This document shows, in pieces, positions 36,196-44,895 of a stretch of DNA of 64,000 bases; position 1 is the stretch's first letter, and the number at the start of each line of letters is the position of its first letter. The DNA is from JBBATK01 sp046297095 (GTDB taxonomy: Bacteria; Bacteroidota; Ignavibacteria; Kapaibacteriales; NICIL-2). The notes beneath the pieces were generated by a model that ran no database searches, had not been told where the DNA came from, and was given only the letters and a program-made list of their open reading frames with translations. A program made the translations under genes and the position numbers. The stretch lies in assembly GCA_046297095.1 (NCBI GenBank), contig JBKCNS010000063.1, positions 107,591-171,590 on the forward strand, written 5' to 3'.

Positions 36196-38577
36196 TCAAG
36201 GCACATAGATCACACGGCGCGAACAATATCCTTCTACACCCGCTACCAGGGCGTATACTCCCGGAGCAATTGCCGGTAACGGCGCACGAAAGCTGTGCTC
36301 ACCCGCCGGCAAGTATTCCTTGCACAAGGTGGCCACGCATACGCCATGTAGATCATAGAGTTTTACCTGCACATCGGCATCTAAGCCTGCAGTAATCGCG
36401 AACTCAAAAGCATTGCCTTCCCCGCGCCTCGCACGAACAACGTGTAGAGCAATAGGCTCTTCCATCAGTTGAATTTTGCGAATAGATTCAGCGCAAGCTG
36501 CAAGCTGAATAGTCATGCCCGATCCTTGATCCACACTGCAGTCGGCAGTATTGCTGCTCAGCTGCATAGTAATTGACGGCCGAGAGTTCATTTTTTCGCT
36601 CAACCTGGATACAAAGCCTATCCACAACACCACTCCATCCTGCTTCAATGCGGAGTCTCCTGCTGCATCTACCACCAGTACCCCGCGATCCACATCCGAC
36701 AAACTATCTACCACCCATGCACGCCACCCTTGGGGTAGCGACGGCCCCTCGGTCACTGCATCAGACGGGCCCATGAATAAAGGATCGTAGGTGATTGTGG
36801 TACGAATGCGAGTTGTGCGCAGCGTGTCCCAAGCGGGAGACGCAACCTGAGCGGCTAATCGAAACTGAGCTCCAACTGGAATACTGAGCATATCCAACAG
36901 AGCTGCCGAGCGCAGTGCATAGGTGGCTGGTAATTTTCGCACCGAAAGCACAACAGTATCCGAACTCACACAGCCCAGCGAGTCTGCTCCACTTACAACA
37001 AATGTGGTAGTGCGTTGTACTCGTGCCGTTGTTTGGGCGCAGGTATCACAACTCAGCACTGCAGATGGCGACCAACGAATAGAACCTACAGCATTACGCA
37101 GCGTGAGAACGGTGGGCGTGCCCGGGCACACTGTTCTGTCTGCTCCCGCATCAACGGTTTGCTCAGGAACATCAGGCATAAACTCCATTCCACCCACATA
37201 GCCATACGAGTCGGCATCGCCGTAGCCATACACATACAAACCAATGGGCGAACGCGCAGACACCGTGTGAGCGCCGGCTGCCACGGGAATAGACACATAG
37301 GAGAAGCATGAATTAGGTACTTCAACACCGGGAGCACTTACAGCACTACCATCCACACGAAGCGTGGGAAGATCCGCTGTGATAATGGTCACCGTAAGAA
37401 AGTGTTGGGTGTATACTCCTCCGGCCTGCACCGTACTGACACGATAACTTGTACCGTATTGACGACGCGGCGGAATCACCATCATAAAGGGATCACCGGG
37501 ATCGGTAGTGCCAAGGCCGGCGGTTTTTTTGTATTGCGCCACCATTACTTTTTTCGTGGAGCTAATGAGTGCGCCCGTAGTGATGTCTCCTTCAAAAAAC
37601 GCATTAGCTTTAAGCCGCGCTACCACAGAGCCGTTCACGCGAACTTCCGTGCTGTCTGCGCAGGCAATCACTCTGTACTTATCGCTGCCGGTGGTCCATC
37701 CACCGCGCGGCTGTACAAAGGGAGTGAGCACATAGCGCGTTCCCCATACGCTAAGGGGCAGCAGCTGCTCATACAGATGATCTCGGGATGCAGATGCTGA
37801 GGTAATACCAACCCGCGCACGCTGATGTCCGCCGAATACCGCAACGGGTTTTGAGGATCGAATGATACTGCCGCTTAAATCGTAACCGCCACCATTGTCT
37901 GTAGTGAATTGTCCCTGAACCAAGTACGACTCGCCCTTTTGCAGAACGATATTCTGCACAGCAACCGAAGCACCAAACGTAGCCGTCGATGGTGTGATAG
38001 TCACATTTGTATTGTCGCTTGAAGCCACAACGCAGAACTGGGACGGAGTTGAACTGGTAGAAAGACCCGGAAAGGGAAACGCGGATTGAGTTTCACTTTT
38101 AGCACTAAGTACCACATATTCGGTGCCCAAACAGGCCAGCGGTAAAATCAGCGTAGCATCGCTGCTGCGAACAGCTTTGTTCAAGGCATACACGCTCACA
38201 TCGTTATCCGCGATGATGCGAATGGACGCCGGACTTGCTTTCTCAATGTCATTTGTTGTCGTGAATGCTTCACGATAGTTGTATCCGCGAAGCTCATACA
38301 ATGCCGGCGACAACGATACCGTAAGTATCTGCGTGGGATTCGTGATGCTAAAGCTGCGCGGCACCACATTGCCGGATCGATCGCGCAGTTCCAGGGTTCC
38401 TGTGGTAGGCACGCTTGCCACAATGGTGATGTAGAGAGAATCACCCGTGGATGAAGCAGCGTGATAGTTGGGCAGAAACGCCACAACAAACTCTCGGCCC
38501 CGCGTGGATTGCTGAGCCGTGCAAAGTGCAGCAGCTGCAGTAAGACCAAGCAATAAATGCACGAAAAATTTCTTCAC
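36196..38577 (-). CDS. Secreted IgGFN-binding-like / PKD protein with T9SS C-terminal domain
   Basis: 793 residues, GTG start with a clear signal peptide (MKKFFVHLLLGLTAAAALC). The N-terminal 450 residues match the IgGFN-binding N-terminal type: REFVVAFLPN near the mature start, SVYALNKAVRSSDATLILPL in the middle and SPIGLYVYGYGDADSYGYVGG at its end. One Ig/PKD-like domain with GADRTVCPGT follows (about 470-560). Then comes an uncharacterised domain of about 150 residues ending in LAACAESIRKIQL, also seen in the protein at 47260. A T9SS-type sorting domain (last 80 residues) ends in CSRRVIYVP. Likely a surface adhesin. Confidence 0.88.
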   Translation of the reverse strand: MKKFFVHLLLGLTAAAALCTAQQSTRGREFVVAFLPNYHAASSTGDSLYITIVASVPTTGTLELRDRSGNVVPRSFSITNPTQILTVSLSPALYELRGYNYREAFTTTNDIEKASPASIRIIADNDVSVYALNKAVRSSDATLILPLACLGTEYVVLSAKSETQSAFPFPGLSTSSTPSQFCVVASSDNTNVTITPSTATFGASVAVQNIVLQKGESYLVQGQFTTDNGGGYDLSGSIIRSSKPVAVFGGHQRARVGITSASASRDHLYEQLLPLSVWGTRYVLTPFVQPRGGWTTGSDKYRVIACADSTEVRVNGSVVARLKANAFFEGDITTGALISSTKKVMVAQYKKTAGLGTTDPGDPFMMVIPPRRQYGTSYRVSTVQAGGVYTQHFLTVTIITADLPTLRVDGSAVSAPGVEVPNSCFSYVSIPVAAGAHTVSARSPIGLYVYGYGDADSYGYVGGMEFMPDVPEQTVDAGADRTVCPGTPTVLTLRNAVGSIRWSPSAVLSCDTCAQTTARVQRTTTFVVSGADSLGCVSSDTVVLSVRKLPATYALRSAALLDMLSIPVGAQFRLAAQVASPAWDTLRTTRIRTTITYDPLFMGPSDAVTEGPSLPQGWRAWVVDSLSDVDRGVLVVDAAGDSALKQDGVVLWIGFVSRLSEKMNSRPSITMQLSSNTADCSVDQGSGMTIQLAACAESIRKIQLMEEPIALHVVRARRGEGNAFEFAITAGLDADVQVKLYDLHGVCVATLCKEYLPAGEHSFRAPLPAIAPGVYALVAGVEGYCSRRVIYVP

Positions 38578-38639
38578 CGGAAAAATGTCAGGTAGGTAAA
38601 ACTGCCGTACATCAATAACACGGAATGCGGAACATTGTC

Positions 38640-38664
38640 ACACATCCTCTGTCACCGGATGTGT
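38640..38664. repeat. Hairpin-forming inverted repeat between co-directional genes
   Basis: ACACATCC (38640-38647) and GGATGTGT (38657-38664) frame a 9-bp loop. It overlaps the stop codon of the PilM-like gene and precedes the IgGFN-like gene. There is no U-tract on the minus strand, so it would be a weak terminator or a processing site. Confidence 0.4.
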
Positions 38665-39584
38665 TACTTTACCGGTTCGGGGCGGCGTTGCATGATGCTT
38701 CCAACATTCGCGGCAAATCGATGCGCCATACGCGAAGCAAACGACCTATGCTTCTCGTCCAGTACCGTGGTGCACATACGAAAAGAATTCAGACGTTGAA
38801 CGGAATGTACAAGTGTACCCAGTCGTTGCTCCAGTTCCGCCAAATGTCCCGGGGTAAGCGCATCACCAAACACTATCAGTGCCGGAGGCACCTCCACTTT
38901 GCGAAGCAAGTTTCGTTCACACTCCTCCACTACTATGTCGCATGCCGAGCGTTCATTTCCGTAGGGTATGGTCTTGAACATCGCTGTCGACTTTTTATGA
39001 AGCATGGAAATGTCGCACAGGCTGTGGTCTAAGTTTACCAAAATGGTAGTCTCCGATGCGCGCTCTGGATACGAGTACAGAAAAGCAGAGTGCGCAGCTA
39101 AATGACGAACTACAAAAAGACATTCCAACAAACCCATTCTGGCGAACATCTCTTTAATATTCTTCTCGGCCACCTTCCTATTTAAAACTGCTAGCATTAA
39201 TGATCCGTTACCGCTAGAGCTGCGCATGGGAAAAAATGCCGCGTGATACGATCCCACCGTGGTTTCCGGCGCGTTCTGCATGATCTCCAGCTCAAGCAAC
39301 CCCAATATGCTGTCGTGCGATGAAGCCGGCACATATGGCATATACTGCGAAACCACTGCCGAGGCGGGTAGTACGACGCGTACGTCCTTAATCTTTGGGG
39401 CAATAGAACGAATATATTTTTCCAGTTGGTGCCCTACCGAAGTCTCGGCAAAATCCGATGTAATAACATCTATGTAACCACTGAACACAGCTATATCGGC
39501 GAGCTGCCATCCTTTTTCGTTTGGCTCGAACACCGCACAAAGAGCTGTGTTCTCGTGAAAAACGACGCTGAGTGTTGATTCCAT
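38664..39584 (-). CDS. PilM-like (actin-fold ATPase-like) protein
   Basis: 306 residues. The pattern resembles PilM/GspL-type actin-fold proteins: VRVVLPASAVVSQYMPYVP, an ELEIMQNAP helix, ILVNLDHSLCDISMLHKKST in the phosphate-2 position, and TIPYGNE. The canonical glycine-rich nucleotide loops are weak, so ATP binding is doubtful. No signal peptide. No pilN, pilO or pilQ is adjacent. ATG 39584 is chosen over TTG 39593. It is divergent from the lytic transglycosylase gene, with two DnaA boxes between. Confidence 0.55.
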   Translation of the reverse strand: MESTLSVVFHENTALCAVFEPNEKGWQLADIAVFSGYIDVITSDFAETSVGHQLEKYIRSIAPKIKDVRVVLPASAVVSQYMPYVPASSHDSILGLLELEIMQNAPETTVGSYHAAFFPMRSSSGNGSLMLAVLNRKVAEKNIKEMFARMGLLECLFVVRHLAAHSAFLYSYPERASETTILVNLDHSLCDISMLHKKSTAMFKTIPYGNERSACDIVVEECERNLLRKVEVPPALIVFGDALTPGHLAELEQRLGTLVHSVQRLNSFRMCTTVLDEKHRSFASRMAHRFAANVGSIMQRRPEPVK

Positions 39585-39633
39585 GGTAAACAAGTGGTGC
39601 GTAATGTTAGGTGCCTACGGTTTGAGCTCAGTT

Positions 39634-39641
39634 CAAACCTA
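39634..39641 (-). promoter_or_regulatory. Promoter -7 element (TAGGTTTG) of the PilM-like gene
   Basis: Exact TAnnTTTG match on the minus strand, 50 bp before ATG 39584. It overlaps one arm of the inverted repeat at 39619-39639, which could be its operator. Confidence 0.5.
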
Positions 39642-39738
39642 CGCGCAGAGTAAAATACAACCCGCGTGAATGTTGACCACAAAGCTTCAATACTATCGTA
39701 TCGCGCTCATTGCCATACGCAAGTAGAGCTCACACGAA

Positions 39739-39768
39739 TGTGGATAAACCCCTTGTCGCTGTGGATAA
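39739..39768 (+). promoter_or_regulatory. Two perfect DnaA boxes, 21 bp apart
   Basis: TGTGGATAA at 39739-39747 and again at 39760-39768, in the same orientation; each is the exact complement of TTATCCACA. The 21-bp spacing is two helical turns, so both would face the same side. They lie 90-120 bp before the transglycosylase start. Confidence 0.75.
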
Positions 39769-39858
39769 CTAGGGGTATATTGCCGCGCACGCATAAAGAT
39801 CATCCCTCACGATGAGGGGCGGCGCGTGCTCGTTCTTAAGCTCAACGAAGGAGATTGA

Positions 39859-42531
39859 ATGCCTCGCTACCATCAACGTGATATCTACGGACGGATTCGC
39901 TTGTGTGTGCTCTTCGCGATTATTGTTTCGCCGGTAGCGCTTATTCGTGCGTCTGCTCACTCCTTCACGGCGCTCTCCGCCGAACCCTTTAGAACAACAG
40001 GCACTGCTACGCTTGCAAACGGTGAATCCGGTATTGCATCGCTTAGTTCATTGAAGTCGTCAAAAAAACTTAGCGGCGACGAGATAGATCGCCTATTGGA
40101 GAGTGCACGGTCGTACTACCTTCAGGGTTTGAGCTCAATTGAGCGACGCGATACAGCTCGCGCCACCCGGTATTTCGAAAGTGCTATTCAAGAGCTGAAC
40201 CAATTGGCAAGCACTCCGGATATTGAAAAGAACGAAGAATTCACAAGCCTGGCCCAACAGGTTATCGAAGATTTCGAGAGCTACATTCGGAACATCGACA
40301 ACCTTGGCGAGAACTCTCCTACCTACATTCTTCGCGAGAAGATCTTCAAGGATGTGGAAGCCAAAAAAACTACTCGTTCGGATCAAGCACCGCCGGCAAC
40401 TACAGGTACGCCCGGAGTGATCACTCCCGGCTTTATGACCACGATTCCGCTCACGCAGAACGAGTATGTATCCCGTTGTGTGGATTACCTTACCGCAGAC
40501 AAAGGCAGAAAGTTCTTCACAAAGTGGATAGAGCGTACAGGCAAGTGGTTCCCCATGCTCAAGCGCATTGCCCGAGAAGAGAACATGCCGGAGGAAATCA
40601 TTCACCTTGCTATGGTGGAAAGTGCGTTGAACCCTCGTGCTGTTTCCAGAGCCAGTGCTGTGGGTATGTGGCAATTCATGCAATCAACGGGCGAGATTTA
40701 CAAACTGCGTGTGACCCCATGGAAAGACGATCGTCGCGATCCGGAACGCGCAACTCGAGCCGCAATGCGCCACTTGCGCGATTTGTACAATGACCTTGGT
40801 GATTGGCATCTTGCATTGGCTGCGTATAACTGTGGCGCCGGAGGCGTAAAGCGCGCTATACATGCAAGTGGAATTGACAACGCCAACTTTTGGGATATTC
40901 GCCCGTACCTTCCGCGAGAGACGCGGGATTATGTTCCGATGTTTATCGCCACCACGCTGATCACTATGCAGCACGAAGCGTACGGATTTGCATCAGCGAG
41001 TATCAAGTTCGAGCCTGAGTATAAAATCGATACGATGATTGTTCAAGAGCCGGTGGCGCTGAGCGTGCTGGCCAACTGTGCCGGTATCTCCTGCGATTCG
41101 TTGAAATGCCTGAATACCGATTTGCTTAGTTACAGCACTCCACCGGGCGAAACACATGTGGTAAAGGTACCGTTTGGCACCAAGGAATTGGTGAAAGAGA
41201 AATTGTATTCTCTTCCTTCCGAAGACAGACTGCCCTGGGTGTTGCACGAGGTTCAGCGTGGGGAAACTATCGCGGCCATTGCTGCAAAGTACGAGGCGCC
41301 CATTCGTGCAGTGGAGCAAGCAAATGATGGTGCGCGTAAATCCAAAGTGCGTCCGGGTACGGTTCTAAGAATTCCCAGAGAAGCTCTGCACACCTTCAAG
41401 CCCGCCGAGGCTCCGGAACTGTATGCCGAAGAAAGTAAAGATCCCGAGCGTGATACGACTGCCGCGGCTACTTCTGCTTCCACTGCTTCCACTGCTGCCG
41501 CTTCTTCCGTATCTGCCGTGCAGCAAACGATAAGTGTACCGGCTACCTCCGCCGTTGCCGCGCCGACAGCCGAGAATGCTGCGATCGCCGATGAACAACC
41601 CGCAACAGAAGTAAAAGTGATCCACACATGTAAGCCCGGAGAAACACTGTTTGGTATTGCAAATTCTTACGGAGTGCGCGTTGCCGATGTTCGCTCAAGA
41701 AACAATCTGTCCACATCTCAAAAGCTACGTGTAGGGCAACAGATTGTAGTGATCAATCCTACGCAGCAACCCGTGATTGCCGCTACGCAAAGCACTGCAC
41801 CTGAAAATGCCAACGCTGCCGAAGCAGCAGAGGTACCGGTAGGTAGGAAGAGTGTTCCCGTGGCCAAGAAGACAGAGGCAAAGAGCGTTGTCAAAGTGGA
41901 ACAAAAAGCCAGGGCTAAAGACACTAAAGACATAGCCACGACAGAGCCCAAAGAAGCGGTATCACGCAACGGCAAAGCCGCAGGCAAAGGTGTGATTCAT
42001 CGCGTAGCTCGTGGCGAAACTCTTGCGCAGATTGCCGACGATTACAACACCACCGTGGTAGAGCTTCGCAAAGCCAATGGTTTGTCTGCACGAAGGGCAT
42101 TGCTCAGCGGTCAACGTTTAAAAATTCCCATGCCCGATGAAGAGAGCTCCAAGGCAGTGTCCGAGACGTTTGAAGATGAACGTCCGGCTGCACGCTGGAC
42201 TCGTTACAAAGTGCGCCGCGGCGATAATCTTGGTGAGATTGCCGGAGAGTTTGGTGTGCGTGAACAAGAGGTTCGTAAGTGGAATCCTCGTATTGCTCGC
42301 TCGGGACTGCGCCGTGGCCAGGTGCTGCGCATTTATACCCCCATTACTGCAAAGGGTAGCGCAGCGTCACCCTCTAAAGCTGTCAATGCCGTTCCTAAGT
42401 ATTACACCGCAAAGCGTGGCGACACCATGGCGAAGATTGCCCGCAAGTACGGTATACCCATGCGTCGCCTACTTGTGTTGAACAGCACGCGGCAAAATGT
42501 TCGCTCGGGCCAGCGCATTCGCTTGATGTAG
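39859..42531 (+). CDS. MltD-type lytic transglycosylase with five LysM domains
   Basis: 890 residues. A signal anchor or peptide (about 11-34) is followed by a helical region (about 60-160) and an SLT domain (about 200-370). The catalytic glutamate is E254 in MVESALNP, followed by AVGMWQFMQSTG and the AAYNCGAGGVKRA motif. An Ala/Thr/Ser-rich linker (about 525-575) separates LysM 1 (about 460) from LysM 2 (586); LysM 3-5 begin near 711, 781 and 846. It cleaves glycan strands of peptidoglycan to 1,6-anhydro ends in the periplasm. Five LysM repeats is above the usual two to three of MltD. GAAGGAG lies ahead of the start. The next gene is a diverged copy. Confidence 0.93.
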   Translation: MPRYHQRDIYGRIRLCVLFAIIVSPVALIRASAHSFTALSAEPFRTTGTATLANGESGIASLSSLKSSKKLSGDEIDRLLESARSYYLQGLSSIERRDTARATRYFESAIQELNQLASTPDIEKNEEFTSLAQQVIEDFESYIRNIDNLGENSPTYILREKIFKDVEAKKTTRSDQAPPATTGTPGVITPGFMTTIPLTQNEYVSRCVDYLTADKGRKFFTKWIERTGKWFPMLKRIAREENMPEEIIHLAMVESALNPRAVSRASAVGMWQFMQSTGEIYKLRVTPWKDDRRDPERATRAAMRHLRDLYNDLGDWHLALAAYNCGAGGVKRAIHASGIDNANFWDIRPYLPRETRDYVPMFIATTLITMQHEAYGFASASIKFEPEYKIDTMIVQEPVALSVLANCAGISCDSLKCLNTDLLSYSTPPGETHVVKVPFGTKELVKEKLYSLPSEDRLPWVLHEVQRGETIAAIAAKYEAPIRAVEQANDGARKSKVRPGTVLRIPREALHTFKPAEAPELYAEESKDPERDTTAAATSASTASTAAASSVSAVQQTISVPATSAVAAPTAENAAIADEQPATEVKVIHTCKPGETLFGIANSYGVRVADVRSRNNLSTSQKLRVGQQIVVINPTQQPVIAATQSTAPENANAAEAAEVPVGRKSVPVAKKTEAKSVVKVEQKARAKDTKDIATTEPKEAVSRNGKAAGKGVIHRVARGETLAQIADDYNTTVVELRKANGLSARRALLSGQRLKIPMPDEESSKAVSETFEDERPAARWTRYKVRRGDNLGEIAGEFGVREQEVRKWNPRIARSGLRRGQVLRIYTPITAKGSAASPSKAVNAVPKYYTAKRGDTMAKIARKYGIPMRRLLVLNSTRQNVRSGQRIRLM

Positions 42532-42637
42532 AGCGCAAACAATACCAAGCGAACACGAGCGCCCGCAGTACGTTCGTCTACGCGGGTACGTTTCTGCCAC
42601 ATACATTGCACCTTCATTTGATAAGGCCTACTACTTG

Positions 42638-44869
42638 ATGCAGTTTGCTTCACGTGTATTTATTGCGCTACAACGCGCATTGTGGTTGGTTGTCGTTGCC
42701 GGCAGCGCACTGCATGTGCATGCCCAGGACCCCACAAAGCAGGATCCTGCCAAGGGTTCTTCTCGAGCGCCGGTGCAAGACGAGTTCAACAGCATGGACG
42801 ACGAGCAACCCAAGCGTTCTATTCGTGAAACAATGGCACTTCGCATAGAGAACACACGACAGTACTATTTGCAGGCACTAGGATTGATCGAAAAACGGGA
42901 CACTGCTCGCGCTGCATTGTCGTTCGAGAGCGCCATCTCCGAGCTAAGTCTGCTGAACTCCATGAATGGTGTGGAGCGCTACGATGAGTATACATCGATG
43001 TTGCAATCGCTATGCGATGATTACGAGCGATACATCCGGCCTGCGCTTCGTCGCACCAGTGATGACGCGCTCTTTGCGCTTCGCAGAAAAATCGCAACTC
43101 GCTCTCAGCAAAAAAGCAGCAGGGCTACCTTTGTACCTCTTACCAAATCGCCGAGCAAGAAGTCTAAATCAAAGCCCATGCCGGCAACGGTTGTACCCTT
43201 AGCATCCAACGAGTATGTAACTCGGTGTATTGACTTTTTGGTATCGGAGAAAGGTCATAAATATTTCGCGCGATGGATAGACCGCACCTCGCAGTGGTTC
43301 CCTCTCCTGAAGAGCATTGCTCGCCAAGAGCGTGTACCGGAGGAGCTGGTACACATAGCCATGGTAGAAAGCGGTTTAGACCCTCGCTCTGCCGGTCATA
43401 ACGGCCGCGGCGTTGGTCTGTGGCATTGTTCCAAAGAAACCGCCGAGCGGTATAATCTGCGCATCACGCCGTGGATTGACGAACGTCGCGATCCCGTTGC
43501 GTCGTCGCATGCCAGCTTGCGATATCTGAGGGATTTACATTTGGAATTGCAGGACTGGTTGCTGGCCATCGCTGCGTATAATGCCGGTGCCGATGCAGTG
43601 AAAAACGCACTCGCAAAAAGCGGTACAGGTACCACAGACTTTTGGGCCATCCGCAAAGAACTTCCCCGCGAGACTCGTGAGTATGTTCCGATGGTTATCG
43701 CGGCAATTACCATAGCACTGCGGTACGAGGATTATGGCTTTGGCGACTGGGAGATGGCGTTCGAGCCACCGGTGAATACAGACACAGTTACAATTGATCG
43801 TCCTCTGTACTTGAACGTTGTAGCACGCTGCTCCGGCATATCTACCGATTCGCTGGTAAAAATTAACCCGCAGTTGTTGAGCTTCACCACTCCACCGGAC
43901 GAGAGTTTTGTTCTCCGAATTCCCCTTGGTACGCGCAAAACTTTTCTCGAAAACCTTGATGATACTCCGGAAGAAGAACAGCTGCCGTGGGTGCTGCGCA
44001 CCGTAGAGAAAAACGAAACATTGGCAATGATTGCCGCAGAGAGTTCCACTTTGGTTTCGGATATCTGTGCGCTGAACGGTTTTGACGATGCCTCGGTTCG
44101 CTTGCGTCCGGGCCAGGTGCTGCGCATTCCTAAAGAGCAACGAAAGAAAAACAGGTTTGCATCTTTCGGTAACGATCAGGGAATGCCGGGCAACACGTTT
44201 GTAGGCACTTCCTCTGCGAGCAATGCCGGCACAGCCACGGTAGATTCAGCAGTACAGACGCCAAGAACATATACGCCGGTGGAACAGTACCGGCGCCGCT
44301 ATTCGCGCGCTTCCGCTCTGCGGCATACTGTTCGCAAAGGCGAGACCATCGCTGCCATTGCAAACAGATACGGCACCACTGTGTATGCTCTGCTCAAAGC
44401 AAATCGCATGCGTTCCGGAAGTGCGTTACGCCGTGGGCAGCGCCTTCGTATTCCGGCCCAGCAACAAGAGCCTGCGATCTCAGCTAATGCTCCATCATCA
44501 GAGACCATAGAGCCACGCGGTCCGGCGCCGCTTGCCTACACGGTGGCTAAAGGGGACAGCCTGGCCGGAATCTGTACGCGCTTTAGTGTGAGTGAGCAGC
44601 GGCTTCGCGCGTGGAATCCCGATTTCACGGAAGTGGAGCCGGAGGCCGGCAGGATACTCACCATCTATTCGCAACAAAGTGGTCGCGTAAAAAACTCGCG
44701 TGTGGGTTTTCAGGGAGAAACAGCATCCGGATCAAAGACCCACACGGTTCGCAAAGGTGAGACGCTATCGGTGATCGCGCGCAAGTATGGCATACCGCTC
44801 AAGAAGCTCCAAGCTCTGAACGGCGGATCCGATAGAATCGTTATTGGAAGAAAAGTTCGTCTTCGTTAA
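42638..44869 (+). CDS. Second MltD-type lytic transglycosylase with four LysM domains
   Basis: 743 residues, paralogous to the preceding gene over its whole length, including the helical N-terminal region after the signal peptide (ending near HVHAQ). The catalytic glutamate is kept in MVESGLDP. The following motif GMWQFM of the first copy is here GLWHCS, so the usually conserved Gln is His. The AAYNAGADAVKNAL motif is intact. LysM repeats start near 448, 562, 625 and 699. ATG 42638 is chosen over TTG 42635. The active-site change hints at altered specificity or low activity, so the two copies may not be redundant. Confidence 0.9.
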   Translation: MQFASRVFIALQRALWLVVVAGSALHVHAQDPTKQDPAKGSSRAPVQDEFNSMDDEQPKRSIRETMALRIENTRQYYLQALGLIEKRDTARAALSFESAISELSLLNSMNGVERYDEYTSMLQSLCDDYERYIRPALRRTSDDALFALRRKIATRSQQKSSRATFVPLTKSPSKKSKSKPMPATVVPLASNEYVTRCIDFLVSEKGHKYFARWIDRTSQWFPLLKSIARQERVPEELVHIAMVESGLDPRSAGHNGRGVGLWHCSKETAERYNLRITPWIDERRDPVASSHASLRYLRDLHLELQDWLLAIAAYNAGADAVKNALAKSGTGTTDFWAIRKELPRETREYVPMVIAAITIALRYEDYGFGDWEMAFEPPVNTDTVTIDRPLYLNVVARCSGISTDSLVKINPQLLSFTTPPDESFVLRIPLGTRKTFLENLDDTPEEEQLPWVLRTVEKNETLAMIAAESSTLVSDICALNGFDDASVRLRPGQVLRIPKEQRKKNRFASFGNDQGMPGNTFVGTSSASNAGTATVDSAVQTPRTYTPVEQYRRRYSRASALRHTVRKGETIAAIANRYGTTVYALLKANRMRSGSALRRGQRLRIPAQQQEPAISANAPSSETIEPRGPAPLAYTVAKGDSLAGICTRFSVSEQRLRAWNPDFTEVEPEAGRILTIYSQQSGRVKNSRVGFQGETASGSKTHTVRKGETLSVIARKYGIPLKKLQALNGGSDRIVIGRKVRLR

Positions 44870-44895
44870 AGTGCAAACCCGCTAAAGCCCCTTAC

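Larger units (their letters stand above)
39585..39858. promoter_or_regulatory. Divergent control region with two DnaA boxes
   Basis: 274 bp between the PilM-like gene and the LysM transglycosylase gene. It holds, in order, an inverted repeat GGTTTGA-N7-TCAAACC (39619-39639), a TAGGTTTG promoter box, two consensus DnaA boxes, and GAAGGAGA just before ATG 39859. Confidence 0.6.

Noticed and set aside
41455..41590. Ala/Ser/Thr codon repeats within the first transglycosylase gene as a possible repeat element
   Set aside because: This is a normal low-complexity linker between LysM domains.
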